Assembly (NCBI RefSeq): GCF_009208775.1
Contig: NZ_WFLM01000002.1
Span: 186,001 to 250,000, forward strand
DNA: 64,000 bases
Origin: Silvanigrella paludirubra
Lineage (GTDB): Bacteria > Bdellovibrionota_B > Oligoflexia > Silvanigrellales > Silvanigrellaceae
Reading direction: 5' to 3'
Shown: in pieces, positions 35,904-44,906 of the stretch
Position numbering within the stretch: position 1 is the stretch's first letter
Layout of the letters: each line of letters opens with the position of its first letter
The notes under the pieces: model-generated
What the model was told of the DNA's origin: nothing
Seen by the model: the letters and a program-made list of their open reading frames with translations, nothing else
The model's database searches: none
Position numbers and translations under genes: made by a program

Positions 35904-36026
35904 AGTTACAAGGAATTTGCGATATCAATAATGCAAAAACACATCAAAGACAACATCCACACTTTTAAGGAAGACAAAATTAAATGTCAAGTTTTACCTA
36001 AATATCAATTATTTTATATCTTTTTT

Positions 36027-37037
36027 TTAAATTAAATAACTTGATTCAACTTCATCAATTTCGGTTAAAAGGCGATCTTTTTCAACCTGAGATAAAAAAG
36101 AGGCTTCGATTGAATATTTTGAAATTTTACAGAGATCTTTAAAAGTAAAACCTAAACTATTTTTACATTGAATGTAGTTTTCTAATATATAGCCCCCAAA
36201 ATAAGCGGGATCATCTGAATTGATAGTAACTCGAACACCTAGATCAAATAATTCTTTTATATGATGTTGTTTTAAATCCTCATAAACTTTTAGTTTTATA
36301 TTTGAAAGTGGACAAACGGTAAGTGGAATTTTATTTTCAATTATCTGTTCAATTAATTTTTTATCTTCTATACTTCTTACACCATGATCAATTCTAGATA
36401 CATTTAATAAATTTAAAGCTTCCCAAATATATTCCGGTGGTCCTTCTTCTCCTGCGTGCGCAACTGTTAAAAAGCCAAGATCTTTACATTTAGAAAATAC
36501 AGTTTTAAATTTACTTGGAGGATTTCCTTGCTCAGAAGAATCTAAACCAACTGCTTTTATCAAATGTTTATATGGTAATGACTGCTCTAAAATTTCTAAA
36601 GCATCTTCTTCGGATAAATGCCTTAAAAAGGACATAATAATAAAATAGCTTATATTAAAATCTTTTTTTCCTTGCTCAAGAGCTTCATGAATTCCTTCAA
36701 TAACATCAGAAAATAAAACCCCTCGCGAAGTATGAGATTGTGGATCAAAAAAGATTTCCACATGACAAACTCCGTCTCTATGTACTCTTTCCAAATATGA
36801 ATACGTAAGTTCATAAAAATCTTTTTTTAATTTTAAAACATTAGTAGCTTGATAATAAATATCTAAAAATGACTGTAAATTATGAAATTGATAGAGTTGT
36901 CTTACTTCATCAATACTTTTATAAGGTAATTCAATCTTATTTCTTTCTGCTATTGAGAATAAAAGTTCGGGCTCTAAAGAGCCTTCAATATGAATGTGCA
37001 ATTCTGCTTTTGGTATTTTTCTTAACTCTTCAAGCAT
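36027..37037 (-). CDS. Adenosine/adenine deaminase family enzyme
   Basis: A 336-residue amidohydrolase. Zinc ligands are visible in AELHIHIEGSLEP (HxH), TVAHAGEEGPP (His and catalytic Glu), SRIDHGVR and TINSDDPAYFGGY (Asp). The DPAYFGGY ending of the active-site segment is the form typical of adenine deaminases rather than adenosine deaminases, so adenine to hypoxanthine is the more likely reaction. Its ATG and AAGGA ribosome site lie inside the downstream arm of an 18-bp hairpin (37036-37086), which could limit translation. Preceded on the same strand by the ppiB-like gene. Confidence 0.9.
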   Translation of the reverse strand: MLEELRKIPKAELHIHIEGSLEPELLFSIAERNKIELPYKSIDEVRQLYQFHNLQSFLDIYYQATNVLKLKKDFYELTYSYLERVHRDGVCHVEIFFDPQSHTSRGVLFSDVIEGIHEALEQGKKDFNISYFIIMSFLRHLSEEDALEILEQSLPYKHLIKAVGLDSSEQGNPPSKFKTVFSKCKDLGFLTVAHAGEEGPPEYIWEALNLLNVSRIDHGVRSIEDKKLIEQIIENKIPLTVCPLSNIKLKVYEDLKQHHIKELFDLGVRVTINSDDPAYFGGYILENYIQCKNSLGFTFKDLCKISKYSIEASFLSQVEKDRLLTEIDEVESSYLI

Positions 37038-37086
37038 AAAAGAATCCTTTATAAATTATTTATTAATCTATAAAGGATTCTTTTAT
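37036..37086 (-). promoter_or_regulatory. 18-bp hairpin over the deaminase ribosome site
   Basis: Bases 37036-37053 pair perfectly with 37069-37086, leaving a 15-base loop. On the transcribed strand the second arm contains AAAGGA and the first two bases of the start codon of the deaminase gene. It may act as the terminator of the upstream ppiB-like gene (only a short TTTTAT follows), as a translation-blocking structure, or both. Confidence 0.65.
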
Positions 37087-37131
37087 TTTTTTCAATACTA
37101 AAAATAAAGATTATCTTTTATTTGTAAAATA

Positions 37132-37629
37132 TTAATTTAATTCAACTACTGAAACAGATTCTATAATTACAGGAGTAACTGGAACATCTCTATGAAAACC
37201 ACTGTTGCCAGTTTTTACTTTAGCAATGGCATCAACAGTTTCCATACCTTGAGTTACTTTTCCAAAAACAGCATAACCCCATTGGTCACCACGATTATTT
37301 AGAAAGTCATTGTTTGTTAAGTTAATAAAAAATTGAGCTGTAGCAGAATGTGGATCATTTGTGCGAGCCATAGCAAGTGTACCACGGTCATTGCTTAATC
37401 CATTTTTTGCTTCATTTTCTATTGGTCTATTTGTTGATTTTTCTTTCATACTGGAATCAAAACCACCACCTTGAATCATAAATCCAGGAATAACACGGTG
37501 AAAAATTGAGCCATCAAAATGTTTTGATGTAACATAATTAACAAAATTAGCAGCAGTCATTGGCGCTTTTTCGTCATTAAGTTCAATAGAAATATCGCCA
37601 TAATTTGTTTTCATTAATAAGATAATCAT
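37132..37629 (-). CDS. ppiB: Cyclophilin-type peptidyl-prolyl isomerase
   Basis: A 165-residue protein with the cyclophilin core: [18 protein letters not shown] (catalytic Arg), [20 protein letters not shown] and [17 protein letters not shown]. It has no signal peptide, so it is the cytoplasmic PpiB-like type. It assists folding by proline isomerisation. Start ATG 37629 has AAGGT upstream; a second in-frame ATG five codons on lacks one. It lies between thrS and the deaminase gene on the same strand. Confidence 0.94.
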   Translation of the reverse strand: MIILLMKTNYGDISIELNDEKAPMTAANFVNYVTSKHFDGSIFHRVIPGFMIQGGGFDSSMKEKSTNRPIENEAKNGLSNDRGTLAMARTNDPHSATAQFFINLTNNDFLNNRGDQWGYAVFGKVTQGMETVDAIAKVKTGNSGFHRDVPVTPVIIESVSVVELN

Positions 37630-37668
37630 AAAAAAATACCTTTCGTAAAAAATAGGGATAATGTTTCA

Positions 37669-39615
37669 TTATTTCTGATTTGTATCTAAGCCCCAAAAGA
37701 CGCCACTTTCCGACTTAACAAAAGATAGAAAATCTTCAGGAGACATAGGAGCTAAATTTTTACCATCACGATAGCGAGCGGTGAGAGTATTCGTTTGAAC
37801 CTCTTTATCACCGATTACTAACATATAAGGTATTTTAAGCAACTGAGCATCTCTTATTTTTGCACCTAATTTATCGTTACTATAATCTGTTTCTACACGA
37901 ATCCCATTTGATTTTAAAAATTCAGTTACTTTACGAGCATAATCTTCTTGCGCTTCTGTTACTGTAACAACACGACATTGAACTGGAGATAAACCAATAG
38001 GGAAATGTCCTGCACAGTGCTCAATAAAGATACCCATAAATCGTTCAACCGAACCTAATACCGCACGATGCACCATTACTGGTGTTTCTTGTGTATTATT
38101 TGCCGCTTGATAGGAAATTCCAAAACGAGCAGGCATTTGGAAATCTAATTGAATTGTTGCGCATTGATGCATTCGCCCAATTGCGTCTTTCACTTTAAAG
38201 TCGATTTTAGGACCATAAAATGCACCATCACCAACATTAATTTGATAATTTACTCCAGAAATTTTTAAAGATTCTTCCAGAGCATTTTCTGCAACATCCC
38301 AAACTTCTTCTGCACCAATTCGGTTTTCGGGACGAGTAGAAAGCATATAAACAACTTCATTAAAACCAAGATCAGCATAAGCTTCTTGAACAAATTTTAA
38401 TGCAGAAATAATTTCAGATTGTACCTGGCTTAACATACAAAAAATGTGACCATCGTCCTGAGTAATACGACGAACTCTTGTCAAACCATGTAAAGTACCA
38501 CTTAATTCGTTACGATGCACAACACCAAACTCACCATAACGTAACGGCAAATCACGATAAGATTTTTGACCAACCATAAACATACGCACATGACCTGGAC
38601 AACTCATTGGCTTAATTCCAAATTCATCATCATGATCATCTTTAAAAATATACATATCATCACGATATTTTTCGTAATGACCACTTACTTTCCATAAATT
38701 AACATTCATAACTTGTGGACTTTGAATTTCTTGAAATCCAAATTTTGCCCATTTTACGCGAATATAATTTTGTAAAAGAGTAAATATTTTCGCCCCATTT
38801 GGAAAGAAAAAAGCGGCACCAGGTGCAATATCACTCATTAATGTAAATAAATTTAATTGGCGCCCAAGTAAAACATGATCACGTTTTTTTGCTTCTTCTA
38901 GCATATTTATATAAGCATCGAGATCTTTTTTATTCGCCCAAGCGGTACCATAAATACGAACAAGCTGTTCGTTGTCTTTATTCGCACGCCAGTAAGCACC
39001 AGCCACACTCATTAATTTAAAGGCACCTAATTTTCCTGTGGAAGAAACATGAGGACCACGACAAAGATCATCCCAATGACTTATCGCATATATTTTTATA
39101 TCGCCTTCTGTTGGCAATTCTTTTACAATTTCAACTTTAAACTTTTCACCTAGTTTTTCAAAATGCTGGATAGCTTCTTCTTTAGAAACAACTCTTTTCA
39201 CAAATGGAATATTTGCAGCAATAATTTCCTGCATTTTTTTCTCAATTTGAGGAAAATCATTTGTTCCTATTTTTACACCATCTTTAGGGTAAATATCATA
39301 ATAAAATTGATTTTCTACAACAGGCCCAATTGTAATTTGAGTGCCTGGAAAAAGTTCTTGAATTGCCATAGCCATAACGTGAACTGTAGAGTGCCTGATA
39401 ACCTCAAGACCTTCTGCAGAGCGATCCGTTAAAATTTCAACCTTGTCCCCGTCTTTGAGGGAGTAATCTAGGTCAACTGAATTGCCATTCACTTTCCCCG
39501 CAATGGAACTTTTAGCAAGTCCAGGACTTATGCTTTTTGCAACATCTAGTACATTAGAAGTTGAAGGGAGAGAACGAGAAGATCCATCAGGCAAAAATAT
39601 TTGAATTAAACTCAC
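37669..39615 (-). CDS. thrS: Threonyl-tRNA synthetase ThrS
   Basis: 648 residues with the full ThrS layout. A TGS domain lies at the N-terminus (FLPDGSSRSLP, KDGDKVEIL), then an editing domain with HSTVHVMAMA and the later HWDDLCRGPHVSSTGKLG. The class II catalytic core has motif 2 RYGEFGVVHRNELSG with LTRVRRITQDDGHIFC and motif 3 HRAVLGSVERFMGI. The C-terminal anticodon domain is also present. GTG 39615 is chosen because AAAGGAG lies six bases upstream and the TGS domain starts right after; upstream extension would read through the leader hairpin. It charges tRNA-Thr. Probably autoregulated through the leader element at 39640-39656. Confidence 0.96.
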   Translation of the reverse strand: MSLIQIFLPDGSSRSLPSTSNVLDVAKSISPGLAKSSIAGKVNGNSVDLDYSLKDGDKVEILTDRSAEGLEVIRHSTVHVMAMAIQELFPGTQITIGPVVENQFYYDIYPKDGVKIGTNDFPQIEKKMQEIIAANIPFVKRVVSKEEAIQHFEKLGEKFKVEIVKELPTEGDIKIYAISHWDDLCRGPHVSSTGKLGAFKLMSVAGAYWRANKDNEQLVRIYGTAWANKKDLDAYINMLEEAKKRDHVLLGRQLNLFTLMSDIAPGAAFFFPNGAKIFTLLQNYIRVKWAKFGFQEIQSPQVMNVNLWKVSGHYEKYRDDMYIFKDDHDDEFGIKPMSCPGHVRMFMVGQKSYRDLPLRYGEFGVVHRNELSGTLHGLTRVRRITQDDGHIFCMLSQVQSEIISALKFVQEAYADLGFNEVVYMLSTRPENRIGAEEVWDVAENALEESLKISGVNYQINVGDGAFYGPKIDFKVKDAIGRMHQCATIQLDFQMPARFGISYQAANNTQETPVMVHRAVLGSVERFMGIFIEHCAGHFPIGLSPVQCRVVTVTEAQEDYARKVTEFLKSNGIRVETDYSNDKLGAKIRDAQLLKIPYMLVIGDKEVQTNTLTARYRDGKNLAPMSPEDFLSFVKSESGVFWGLDTNQK

Positions 39616-39639
39616 AAATAGCTCCTTTAAATAGCGCTC

Positions 39640-39656
39640 CCCACATACACAGTGGG
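39640..39656 (-). promoter_or_regulatory. thrS leader hairpin resembling a tRNA-Thr anticodon arm
   Basis: On the thrS strand CCCAC pairs with GTGGG (5 bp) around a 7-base loop TGTGTAT. In tRNA numbering positions 34-36 are TGT, a threonine anticodon, followed by A37. It ends 11 bases before the AAAGGAG site. In E. coli, ThrS represses its own mRNA by binding anticodon-like hairpins just upstream of the ribosome site. Position 33 is G rather than the usual U. Confidence 0.55.
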
Positions 39657-39723
39657 TGTGCGAAAATAACTTGAGGAGACTATACAAATTTTAATTGTTG
39701 GTAAATCAAGAATTTAATTATCC

Positions 39724-39752
39724 TTGACTTCATTGGCAAAAAATTGTTTAAG
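39724..39752 (+). promoter_or_regulatory. Possible sigma-70 promoter for rpsB
   Basis: TTGACT at 39724-39729 is a near-consensus -35. A weak -10 (TTTAAG, 39747-39752) follows at 17-base spacing. Transcription from about 39760 would just include the structured leader that starts at 39780. Confidence 0.4.
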
Positions 39753-39779
39753 TTCTGTGCCTGATTTAGAGCGTTCTCT

Positions 39780-39850
39780 GTAATACCAAAGCTTGGTGGA
39801 CTAAAAAGTCTGGGTATTACAAGGGGTTAAACCAAATAACCAAGCAGGAG
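39780..39850 (+). ncRNA. Structured rpsB leader with possible pseudoknot
   Basis: GTAATACC (39780-39787) pairs with GGTATTAC (39813-39820), enclosing a small hairpin GGACT-AAAA-AGTCT. The loop-side sequence GCTTGGT (39791-39797) is fully complementary to ACCAAGC (39839-39845), which lies directly before the AGGAG ribosome site. This is the layout of an S2-autoregulated rpsB leader. It is inferred from base pairing seen by eye, not from a family match. Confidence 0.6.
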
Positions 39851-39857
39851 TTTTTCT

Positions 39858-40649
39858 ATGTCTATTGAAGTTCAAATGCGCGACCTCCTTGATGCGGGCG
39901 TCCACTTTGGTCACCAAGTTCGTCGTTGGAACCCTAAAATGCGTCCGTTTATTTACGGTGAGCGCAACGGTATCCATATTATCGACCTCCAAAAAACTCA
40001 AAAATTATTTAAAGATGCTCTATCTTTCGTTGAACAAACTGTTACTGAAGGCGGACATATCCTTTTTGTTGCTACAAAAAAACAAGCTCAAGAAATCATC
40101 GTTGAAGAAGCGGAAAGAGCTGGAATGTTCCATATTCACCACCGTTGGCTTGGCGGTATGATGACGAACTGGCAAACAGTTCGTTCTAGTATTACTAAAC
40201 TAAAACGTATTGAAAAAATGGCTAGCGATGGCACTTACGAAAGCATCACAAAACGTGAAGTAGCTCTTAAAGAGCGTCTTCGCATTAAGTTAGAGCGCTC
40301 TCTAGGCGGAATCAAAAATATGCCAGGACTTCCTTCTGCGATTTTTGTTATTGATGCGAAAAAAGAATTCACAGCAATTGCAGAAGCTAACCGCCTAGGA
40401 ATTCCAGTTATTGCTGTTACAGATACAAATAGTGATCCAAACGGCGTTGACTACATTATTCCTGGTAATGACGACAGCCTTAAAGCAATTAAACTTTATG
40501 CGAGCTTAATTTCAGACGCAGCTCTTTCCGGCAAACAACGCCGTAGATCTGAATCCGGAAAAGAAGACTCCTCATTTTCTTCTGACAGCGGACGTTCCCA
40601 AGTTAAGGTAAAACGCCTTAAGTCACGCGATGAAGACGAAGCGAACTAA
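39858..40649 (+). CDS. rpsB: 30S ribosomal protein S2
   Basis: A 263-residue protein with unmistakable S2 sequence: LLDAGVHFGHQVRRWNPKMR, FIYGERNGIHIIDLQKT, HHRWLGGMMTNWQTV, KNMPGLPSAIFVIDAKKE and IPVIAVTDTNSDPNGVDYII. The C-terminal 35 residues are a basic/Ser-rich tail, longer than in E. coli. Followed by tsf, the usual operon. Codon use is less AT-rich than in the surroundings, as expected of a highly expressed gene. A structured leader precedes it. Confidence 0.98.
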   Translation: MSIEVQMRDLLDAGVHFGHQVRRWNPKMRPFIYGERNGIHIIDLQKTQKLFKDALSFVEQTVTEGGHILFVATKKQAQEIIVEEAERAGMFHIHHRWLGGMMTNWQTVRSSITKLKRIEKMASDGTYESITKREVALKERLRIKLERSLGGIKNMPGLPSAIFVIDAKKEFTAIAEANRLGIPVIAVTDTNSDPNGVDYIIPGNDDSLKAIKLYASLISDAALSGKQRRRSESGKEDSSFSSDSGRSQVKVKRLKSRDEDEAN

Positions 40650-40656
40650 ACCTCTG

Positions 40657-40676
40657 GGTGTTCCGTAAGGAACGCC
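40657..40676 (+). promoter_or_regulatory. Intercistronic hairpin between rpsB and tsf
   Basis: GGTGTTCC and GGAACGCC pair over 8 bp (one G-U) around the loop GTAA, followed by TTTCTTAATT. It may be a partial attenuator that lowers tsf relative to rpsB, or an RNA-stability element. Confidence 0.55.
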
Positions 40677-40720
40677 TTTCTTAATTATTAACAGCATTTT
40701 ATTTTAAAGAGGAATAAGGA

Positions 40721-41665
40721 ATGGCTACAGTTACCGCTCAAATGGTTAAAGAACTTCGCGAAATGACACTTGCTGGTATGTCCGATTGCAAAAAAGCGCT
40801 AGATGCAGCTGAAGGTGATATGGACAAAGCAGTTGTAATTCTTCGTGAAAAAGGCTTAGCAAGCGCTGCTAAAAAAGCATCAAGAGCTGCTAGCGAAGGT
40901 GTTGTTTCTACTGTTGTAGACAACAATAATCTCGGTTTTGTTTTTGAAGTAAATTGTGAAACAGACTTTGTTACTAAAAATGATGGCTTCCAAGCTTTTG
41001 TAAGCAATCTACATAATATTATTAGCTCTGCAAAACCTGCAGACTTAGACGCTCTTTTAGCAACAAATTATGATGCTTCTGGAAACGTTAAAGATGCAGC
41101 TACAGCACTTGTTGCACAAATTGGCGAAAACATCACTGTACGCCGTTTTGCACGTGTTGGTTCTGGCAAAAACTTTGTTACTTCCTACGTTCACGGCGGT
41201 GGTAAAATTGGTGTTGTTGTAGAACTTGCTGGTTCTGGAATTGAAGCTCACTTAAATAACCAAGGTTTAATTGAACTTGGTAAAGACGTAGCTCTTCAAG
41301 CAGCAGCGATGAAACCACAATTTTTAAATGAACAAGAAATTCCTGCTGAAACTATCAAACAAGAAGAAGAAATTATTCGTAATAAATTTCTTCAACAAGG
41401 CAAGCCAGAAGCTGCTCTTGCTAAAATTGTTCCAAGCAGCATTAAAACTTGGTTCAAAGAAATTTGTTTAGTTGATCAACTTTTTGTAAAAGATGACAGC
41501 AAATCTGTTGCTGCTTATGTTTCAGAAGTTGGTAAAAAACTAGGAATTAACGACCTTAAAGTAACTTCATTTATCCGTCTTGAACTCGGTCAAGGTGTTG
41601 AGAAAAAAGCAGAAGATTTTGCTGCTGAAGTTGCAGCTACTGTTGCAGCTGCTGCAAAAGGTTAA
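40721..41665 (+). CDS. tsf: Translation elongation factor Ts
   Basis: 314 residues. The N-terminal UBA-like part and the Tu-contact motif are clear: VKELREMTLAGMSDCKKALD, GDMDKAVVILREKGLASAAK, then FEVNCETDFVTKND. The later VVELAGSGIEAH and DVALQAAAMKPQFL are typical. It catalyses GDP release from EF-Tu. Co-transcribed with rpsB, 71 bases downstream, with AGAGGAATAAGG before the ATG. A strong terminator follows. Ordinary length and codon use for a highly expressed gene. Confidence 0.97.
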   Translation: MATVTAQMVKELREMTLAGMSDCKKALDAAEGDMDKAVVILREKGLASAAKKASRAASEGVVSTVVDNNNLGFVFEVNCETDFVTKNDGFQAFVSNLHNIISSAKPADLDALLATNYDASGNVKDAATALVAQIGENITVRRFARVGSGKNFVTSYVHGGGKIGVVVELAGSGIEAHLNNQGLIELGKDVALQAAAMKPQFLNEQEIPAETIKQEEEIIRNKFLQQGKPEAALAKIVPSSIKTWFKEICLVDQLFVKDDSKSVAAYVSEVGKKLGINDLKVTSFIRLELGQGVEKKAEDFAAEVAATVAAAAKG

Positions 41666-41686
41666 TACTTTATCGTTCTATATTTT

Positions 41687-41729
41687 AAAAGGGAGAGTTT
41701 CCTATTTAGTGAAACTCTCCCTTTTTTTT
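41687..41729 (+). terminator. Strong terminator after tsf
   Basis: AAAAGGGAGAGTTTC (41687-41701) pairs perfectly with GAAACTCTCCCTTTT (41711-41725), followed by more T. It ends the rpsB-tsf operon. Confidence 0.95.
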
Positions 41730-41751
41730 ATTAAATTTTTTAATTAAAAAA

Positions 41752-42753
41752 TTATTTTTGAGAAATTAACAAAAGAGTTCGACCTAAAGAATCTAATAAT
41801 CTTGAAACATATTTTCTTTTTTCTACAATAGATCCAATTGTCTCTTTAGAACAAGAACCAATAGATTCAAATTCAAGTCCCTGACATTTATCTTTTTCTT
41901 CTTTACAGATTTTTTCAACAATTAGTTTGTGATATAAAGCATAAGGCTGTTGCGTTATGATAAGATATTTACCTTCTTTTAAATTCCAACCAAACTCATT
42001 AAAAAAATTTTTTATTTTATTTGAAGTTAATACCTTGCTATTATTTAATTCTTTCTCAGTAAATACAAAGGCAATTTTATTTTTTAATAAAGGATGAAGC
42101 GATTGTGAAAACACCAACTTTAACATTTCTCTTTCATCTTTTAATTCGGGAAGAATTTTAGGAATTTTATAGTCATTATTAAATGTAATTATCCCATTTT
42201 TTTTATTGAATAACTCTTCATTTGTTTCATATATTTTTTCAGAAAGTAATCTTTCTCCACCTATTAAATAGGTCATTGTAGGATTAATAGTTCCATCATC
42301 AATAATTTGATTTAAATAAGCTAATTTATCACGAACTCTGAATAATGTAGAACCTAAAAATAGTATTGCATTATAATTTTTATTTAAAGGTGCGACTTCT
42401 TTTTTAAATCCAATATCTTCATTAATTATTTTGATAATATCATCAAGATTATCATCGCTAATATTTATGTTATTCTCTATATCTAAAAACTCTTTTTTAT
42501 CTTTTCTAATCCAGGAATATTGTGTATCATATGTACCATCAATCCAATACAAAGCTTCTGTAATAGAGTCATCTTTGGGGTATATAGATGTTAAATTTAA
42601 AACTTTTTTTAAATTATTTGATATTTTTTTATCTTTTGTAATAATATTTTTTTCTATTATATCAGCAGTTGTTAATGCAATTGCATAATTATGAAATAAA
42701 ACAAAAAATGATATTTTTATAAAGAAATAAATTTTTAAATTTTTAAGAATCAT
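41752..42753 (-). CDS. Exported protein of unknown function
   Basis: 333 residues with a signal peptide (FFIKISFFVLFHNYAIA). The core contains NAILFLGSTLFRVRDKLAYL, TYLIGGERLL and YLIITQQPYALYHKLIVEKI. That succession (hydrophobic strand plus GS, then a GGxR-like turn, then a strand with QPY) resembles a group of YdcF/DUF218-like proteins, but I cannot confirm it. There are three cysteines near residues 281-307. It is monocistronic between tsf (convergent) and the small charged protein. No process can be assigned. Confidence 0.6.
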   Translation of the reverse strand: MILKNLKIYFFIKISFFVLFHNYAIALTTADIIEKNIITKDKKISNNLKKVLNLTSIYPKDDSITEALYWIDGTYDTQYSWIRKDKKEFLDIENNINISDDNLDDIIKIINEDIGFKKEVAPLNKNYNAILFLGSTLFRVRDKLAYLNQIIDDGTINPTMTYLIGGERLLSEKIYETNEELFNKKNGIITFNNDYKIPKILPELKDEREMLKLVFSQSLHPLLKNKIAFVFTEKELNNSKVLTSNKIKNFFNEFGWNLKEGKYLIITQQPYALYHKLIVEKICKEEKDKCQGLEFESIGSCSKETIGSIVEKRKYVSRLLDSLGRTLLLISQK

Positions 42754-42896
42754 TTAATCATTCCTATCCGAAATAAAAAAACTTTATAAAGACTTAATCA
42801 AAACAAATCAAGTAAAGAAATAACAAGATAGTCTAAACTCTTAATTATTTTTTAAAATATATTTAGGATTTAAATTTGATTTTTTTTTATATAAAA

Positions 42897-43295
42897 TTAA
42901 TGTTTATTTCTATATGTTTTTCTTACTTCTTCATTTTTAGGAGAATCTTCATCATTTTTTTTAAAACGTATTGAAAACTCAATACGATGCTGACGGGCTA
43001 CTGCAAAAAATTTCTCAATTCCAAATGAAACCATATTTTTAGCAACTTCTTGACTTAAGCCTTTAAGTAATTCTTCTTTACCTTTAGCTAATAATTGAGT
43101 TGCTTCTTTTGGAAAATTATCTTTCACTTCTTTAATGACATCTCTACCAGTGGCAACAGTTTTTTTAAAAATATCGCCACCTATTTTTGCCAAATCTTGA
43201 AAATCATCACGATCAAACCATTTTTGATTTTCATCTTCATTTTGATTTTTATTTTTTTCTGATTTATTTTTATCGATATGCTTATTATGACTCAT
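42897..43295 (-). CDS. Small highly charged protein, unknown
   Basis: About 132 residues starting at ATG 43295, chosen because AAAGG lies eight bases upstream; an upstream in-frame ATG at 43328 has no such site. The N-terminal 40 residues are very hydrophilic (Lys/Asn/Asp/Glu). An amphipathic helical middle follows (FQDLAKIGGDIFKKTVATGR, VAKNMVSFGIEKFFAVARQH). No membrane helix or signal peptide. It lies 79 bases downstream of the REC-TPR gene on the same strand. No family recognised. Confidence 0.6.
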   Translation of the reverse strand: MSHNKHIDKNKSEKNKNQNEDENQKWFDRDDFQDLAKIGGDIFKKTVATGRDVIKEVKDNFPKEATQLLAKGKEELLKGLSQEVAKNMVSFGIEKFFAVARQHRIEFSIRFKKNDEDSPKNEEVRKTYRNKH

Positions 43296-43373
43296 ATTAT
43301 AGCCTTTCATTAAAAGCAGCTTAATCATTCTTAATGTAATTGATTATATATAAAAAATCAAAGTACTTGAATG

Positions 43374-44906
43374 CTAACTTGCTTTTGGGGGCATAGATTT
43401 CACAGGAGCTTTTGCTTTTGGTACCGGAGTTCCTTTAATTCTTGATAACGCAACTATAGTTTCCTTACCATTAGGGTCTAAATACAATGAACGCTCGTAA
43501 CATTCAATTGCTTTCTTTTTATCTTTTAACGCCTCATAGCAACAACCTAAATTATAAACATACTTTGAATGATCTGGATCCATTAAAGTAGATTGTTCGT
43601 ACCACCCTAAAGCGCTTCGGTAGTTTTTTAATCTAATAAACAATAAACCAACACGAGCTAAGTTATCTGCAGTAGGCTCCATATTTGCTACTTCTTCGCA
43701 CGCCGCAATTGCATCAGGGATTTTACCCATTTTTGCATAAACACGCCCCTTCGATTTTAATACTTCAAGTCTCAAATCAACTATTGTTTTAGGTATTTTA
43801 CTTAAATCAGCTATAGCTTTCTCATTTTCATTCATTTTTTCAAAAACCTTAGCCCGACATAAGTAAACATCAAATTGATTCGCATTTTTATTTAAAATAT
43901 CAGAAAATAAATTTATTGCTTTAATAGGGTGACCATCTTGAATATACATATTTGCAAGTTGCATTAATGATTTTGTACTTTCTGGGTTTTGCCGTCTTGC
44001 TTTCATGCAATAATGAATGGCCTTTTCTTTATTACCTGACCCCCACATGATTTCAGCAAAACGTAACAAAAGAGTTTCATCTGTTGGATCATCTTGCAAA
44101 GCTAATTTCATTTGCTCTAAAGCTTTATCATAATATCCAGGCGTTTTTGAATTTTCTATATATATATCTGCTAAAACCATTCTTCTATGAATTTGTTTAC
44201 CATTAATTTTTAATTCTTTTGCTAAAAATGGGATCGCTTCGGTGCGTTTTTTATTTGAGATTAAAATATCTGCTCCTGCAGAATAGGCAGGATAGTACAT
44301 ACTATTATTTTCTATTGCTTGATTCACATGCACCATTGCTTCTGAAATATTGCCAAGTTTGGCTTCCGTTTGGGCTAATCCAATTAATGAACGTGCTGTT
44401 GGTTTATTTTGAGCGTGTATTTTTTCGAATTCAGCTTTTGCTTCCGCATATTTTTCATTAAAAAATAAAGATTCTGCATTTCTCAATTTTTTGATATTTT
44501 CGGGAGGATTTCTATATTTTTCAATAATTACCTCAGCTTTTTGAACAATATCATGTGGCTCAAATGGCTTTAAAATATAATCACTCACTCCCAGATCAAC
44601 ACTTCTAACAATATCTTCTTTTGTTGCTTCCCCAGATATAAATAAGACAGGAATATCATTTTGCATGGCACGGCCACGGATATAAGCTAATACTTCAAAC
44701 CCATCCCCTAATGGCATATAAATATCTGTTATTACAATATCAACACCATGTGTTTTTAACCAAGCTATGGCTTCTTTTGCATTTCCAAAATCTTCTACTT
44801 CATAACGTCCCGTTTTATCAAAAATCCGGTAAAGAGCTTTACGCATATTTAATTGATCATCTATAACGACAACCCGAAGATGTTCTGATTTTGCATCAGC
44901 CATCAT
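43374..44906 (-). CDS. Response regulator receiver with TPR repeats
   Basis: 510 residues. A receiver domain lies at about residues 9-130: RVVVIDDQLNMRKALYRIFD (acidic pair), VDIVITDIYMPLGDGFEVLA (phospho-Asp), VLFISGEA and YILKPFEP (Lys). The rest is a string of tetratricopeptide repeats (AKAEFEKIHAQNKPTARSLI, YPAYSAGADILISNKKR, KYVYNLGCCYEALKDKKKAI). There is no DNA-binding or enzymatic output domain, so signal output is probably through protein contacts. No cognate kinase is adjacent. This architecture is common in Bdellovibrio-like and deltaproteobacterial genomes. Confidence 0.92.
   Translation of the reverse strand: MMADAKSEHLRVVVIDDQLNMRKALYRIFDKTGRYEVEDFGNAKEAIAWLKTHGVDIVITDIYMPLGDGFEVLAYIRGRAMQNDIPVLFISGEATKEDIVRSVDLGVSDYILKPFEPHDIVQKAEVIIEKYRNPPENIKKLRNAESLFFNEKYAEAKAEFEKIHAQNKPTARSLIGLAQTEAKLGNISEAMVHVNQAIENNSMYYPAYSAGADILISNKKRTEAIPFLAKELKINGKQIHRRMVLADIYIENSKTPGYYDKALEQMKLALQDDPTDETLLLRFAEIMWGSGNKEKAIHYCMKARRQNPESTKSLMQLANMYIQDGHPIKAINLFSDILNKNANQFDVYLCRAKVFEKMNENEKAIADLSKIPKTIVDLRLEVLKSKGRVYAKMGKIPDAIAACEEVANMEPTADNLARVGLLFIRLKNYRSALGWYEQSTLMDPDHSKYVYNLGCCYEALKDKKKAIECYERSLYLDPNGKETIVALSRIKGTPVPKAKAPVKSMPPKAS

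Noticed and set aside
39616..39687. N-terminal extension of ThrS
   Set aside because: The extra 24 residues translate the leader hairpin and precede the TGS domain; GTG 39615 has a strong AAAGGAG site.
40738..41007. Antisense frame inside tsf
   Set aside because: It reads as the complement of highly biased codons in tsf; a typical shadow frame with no start signal.
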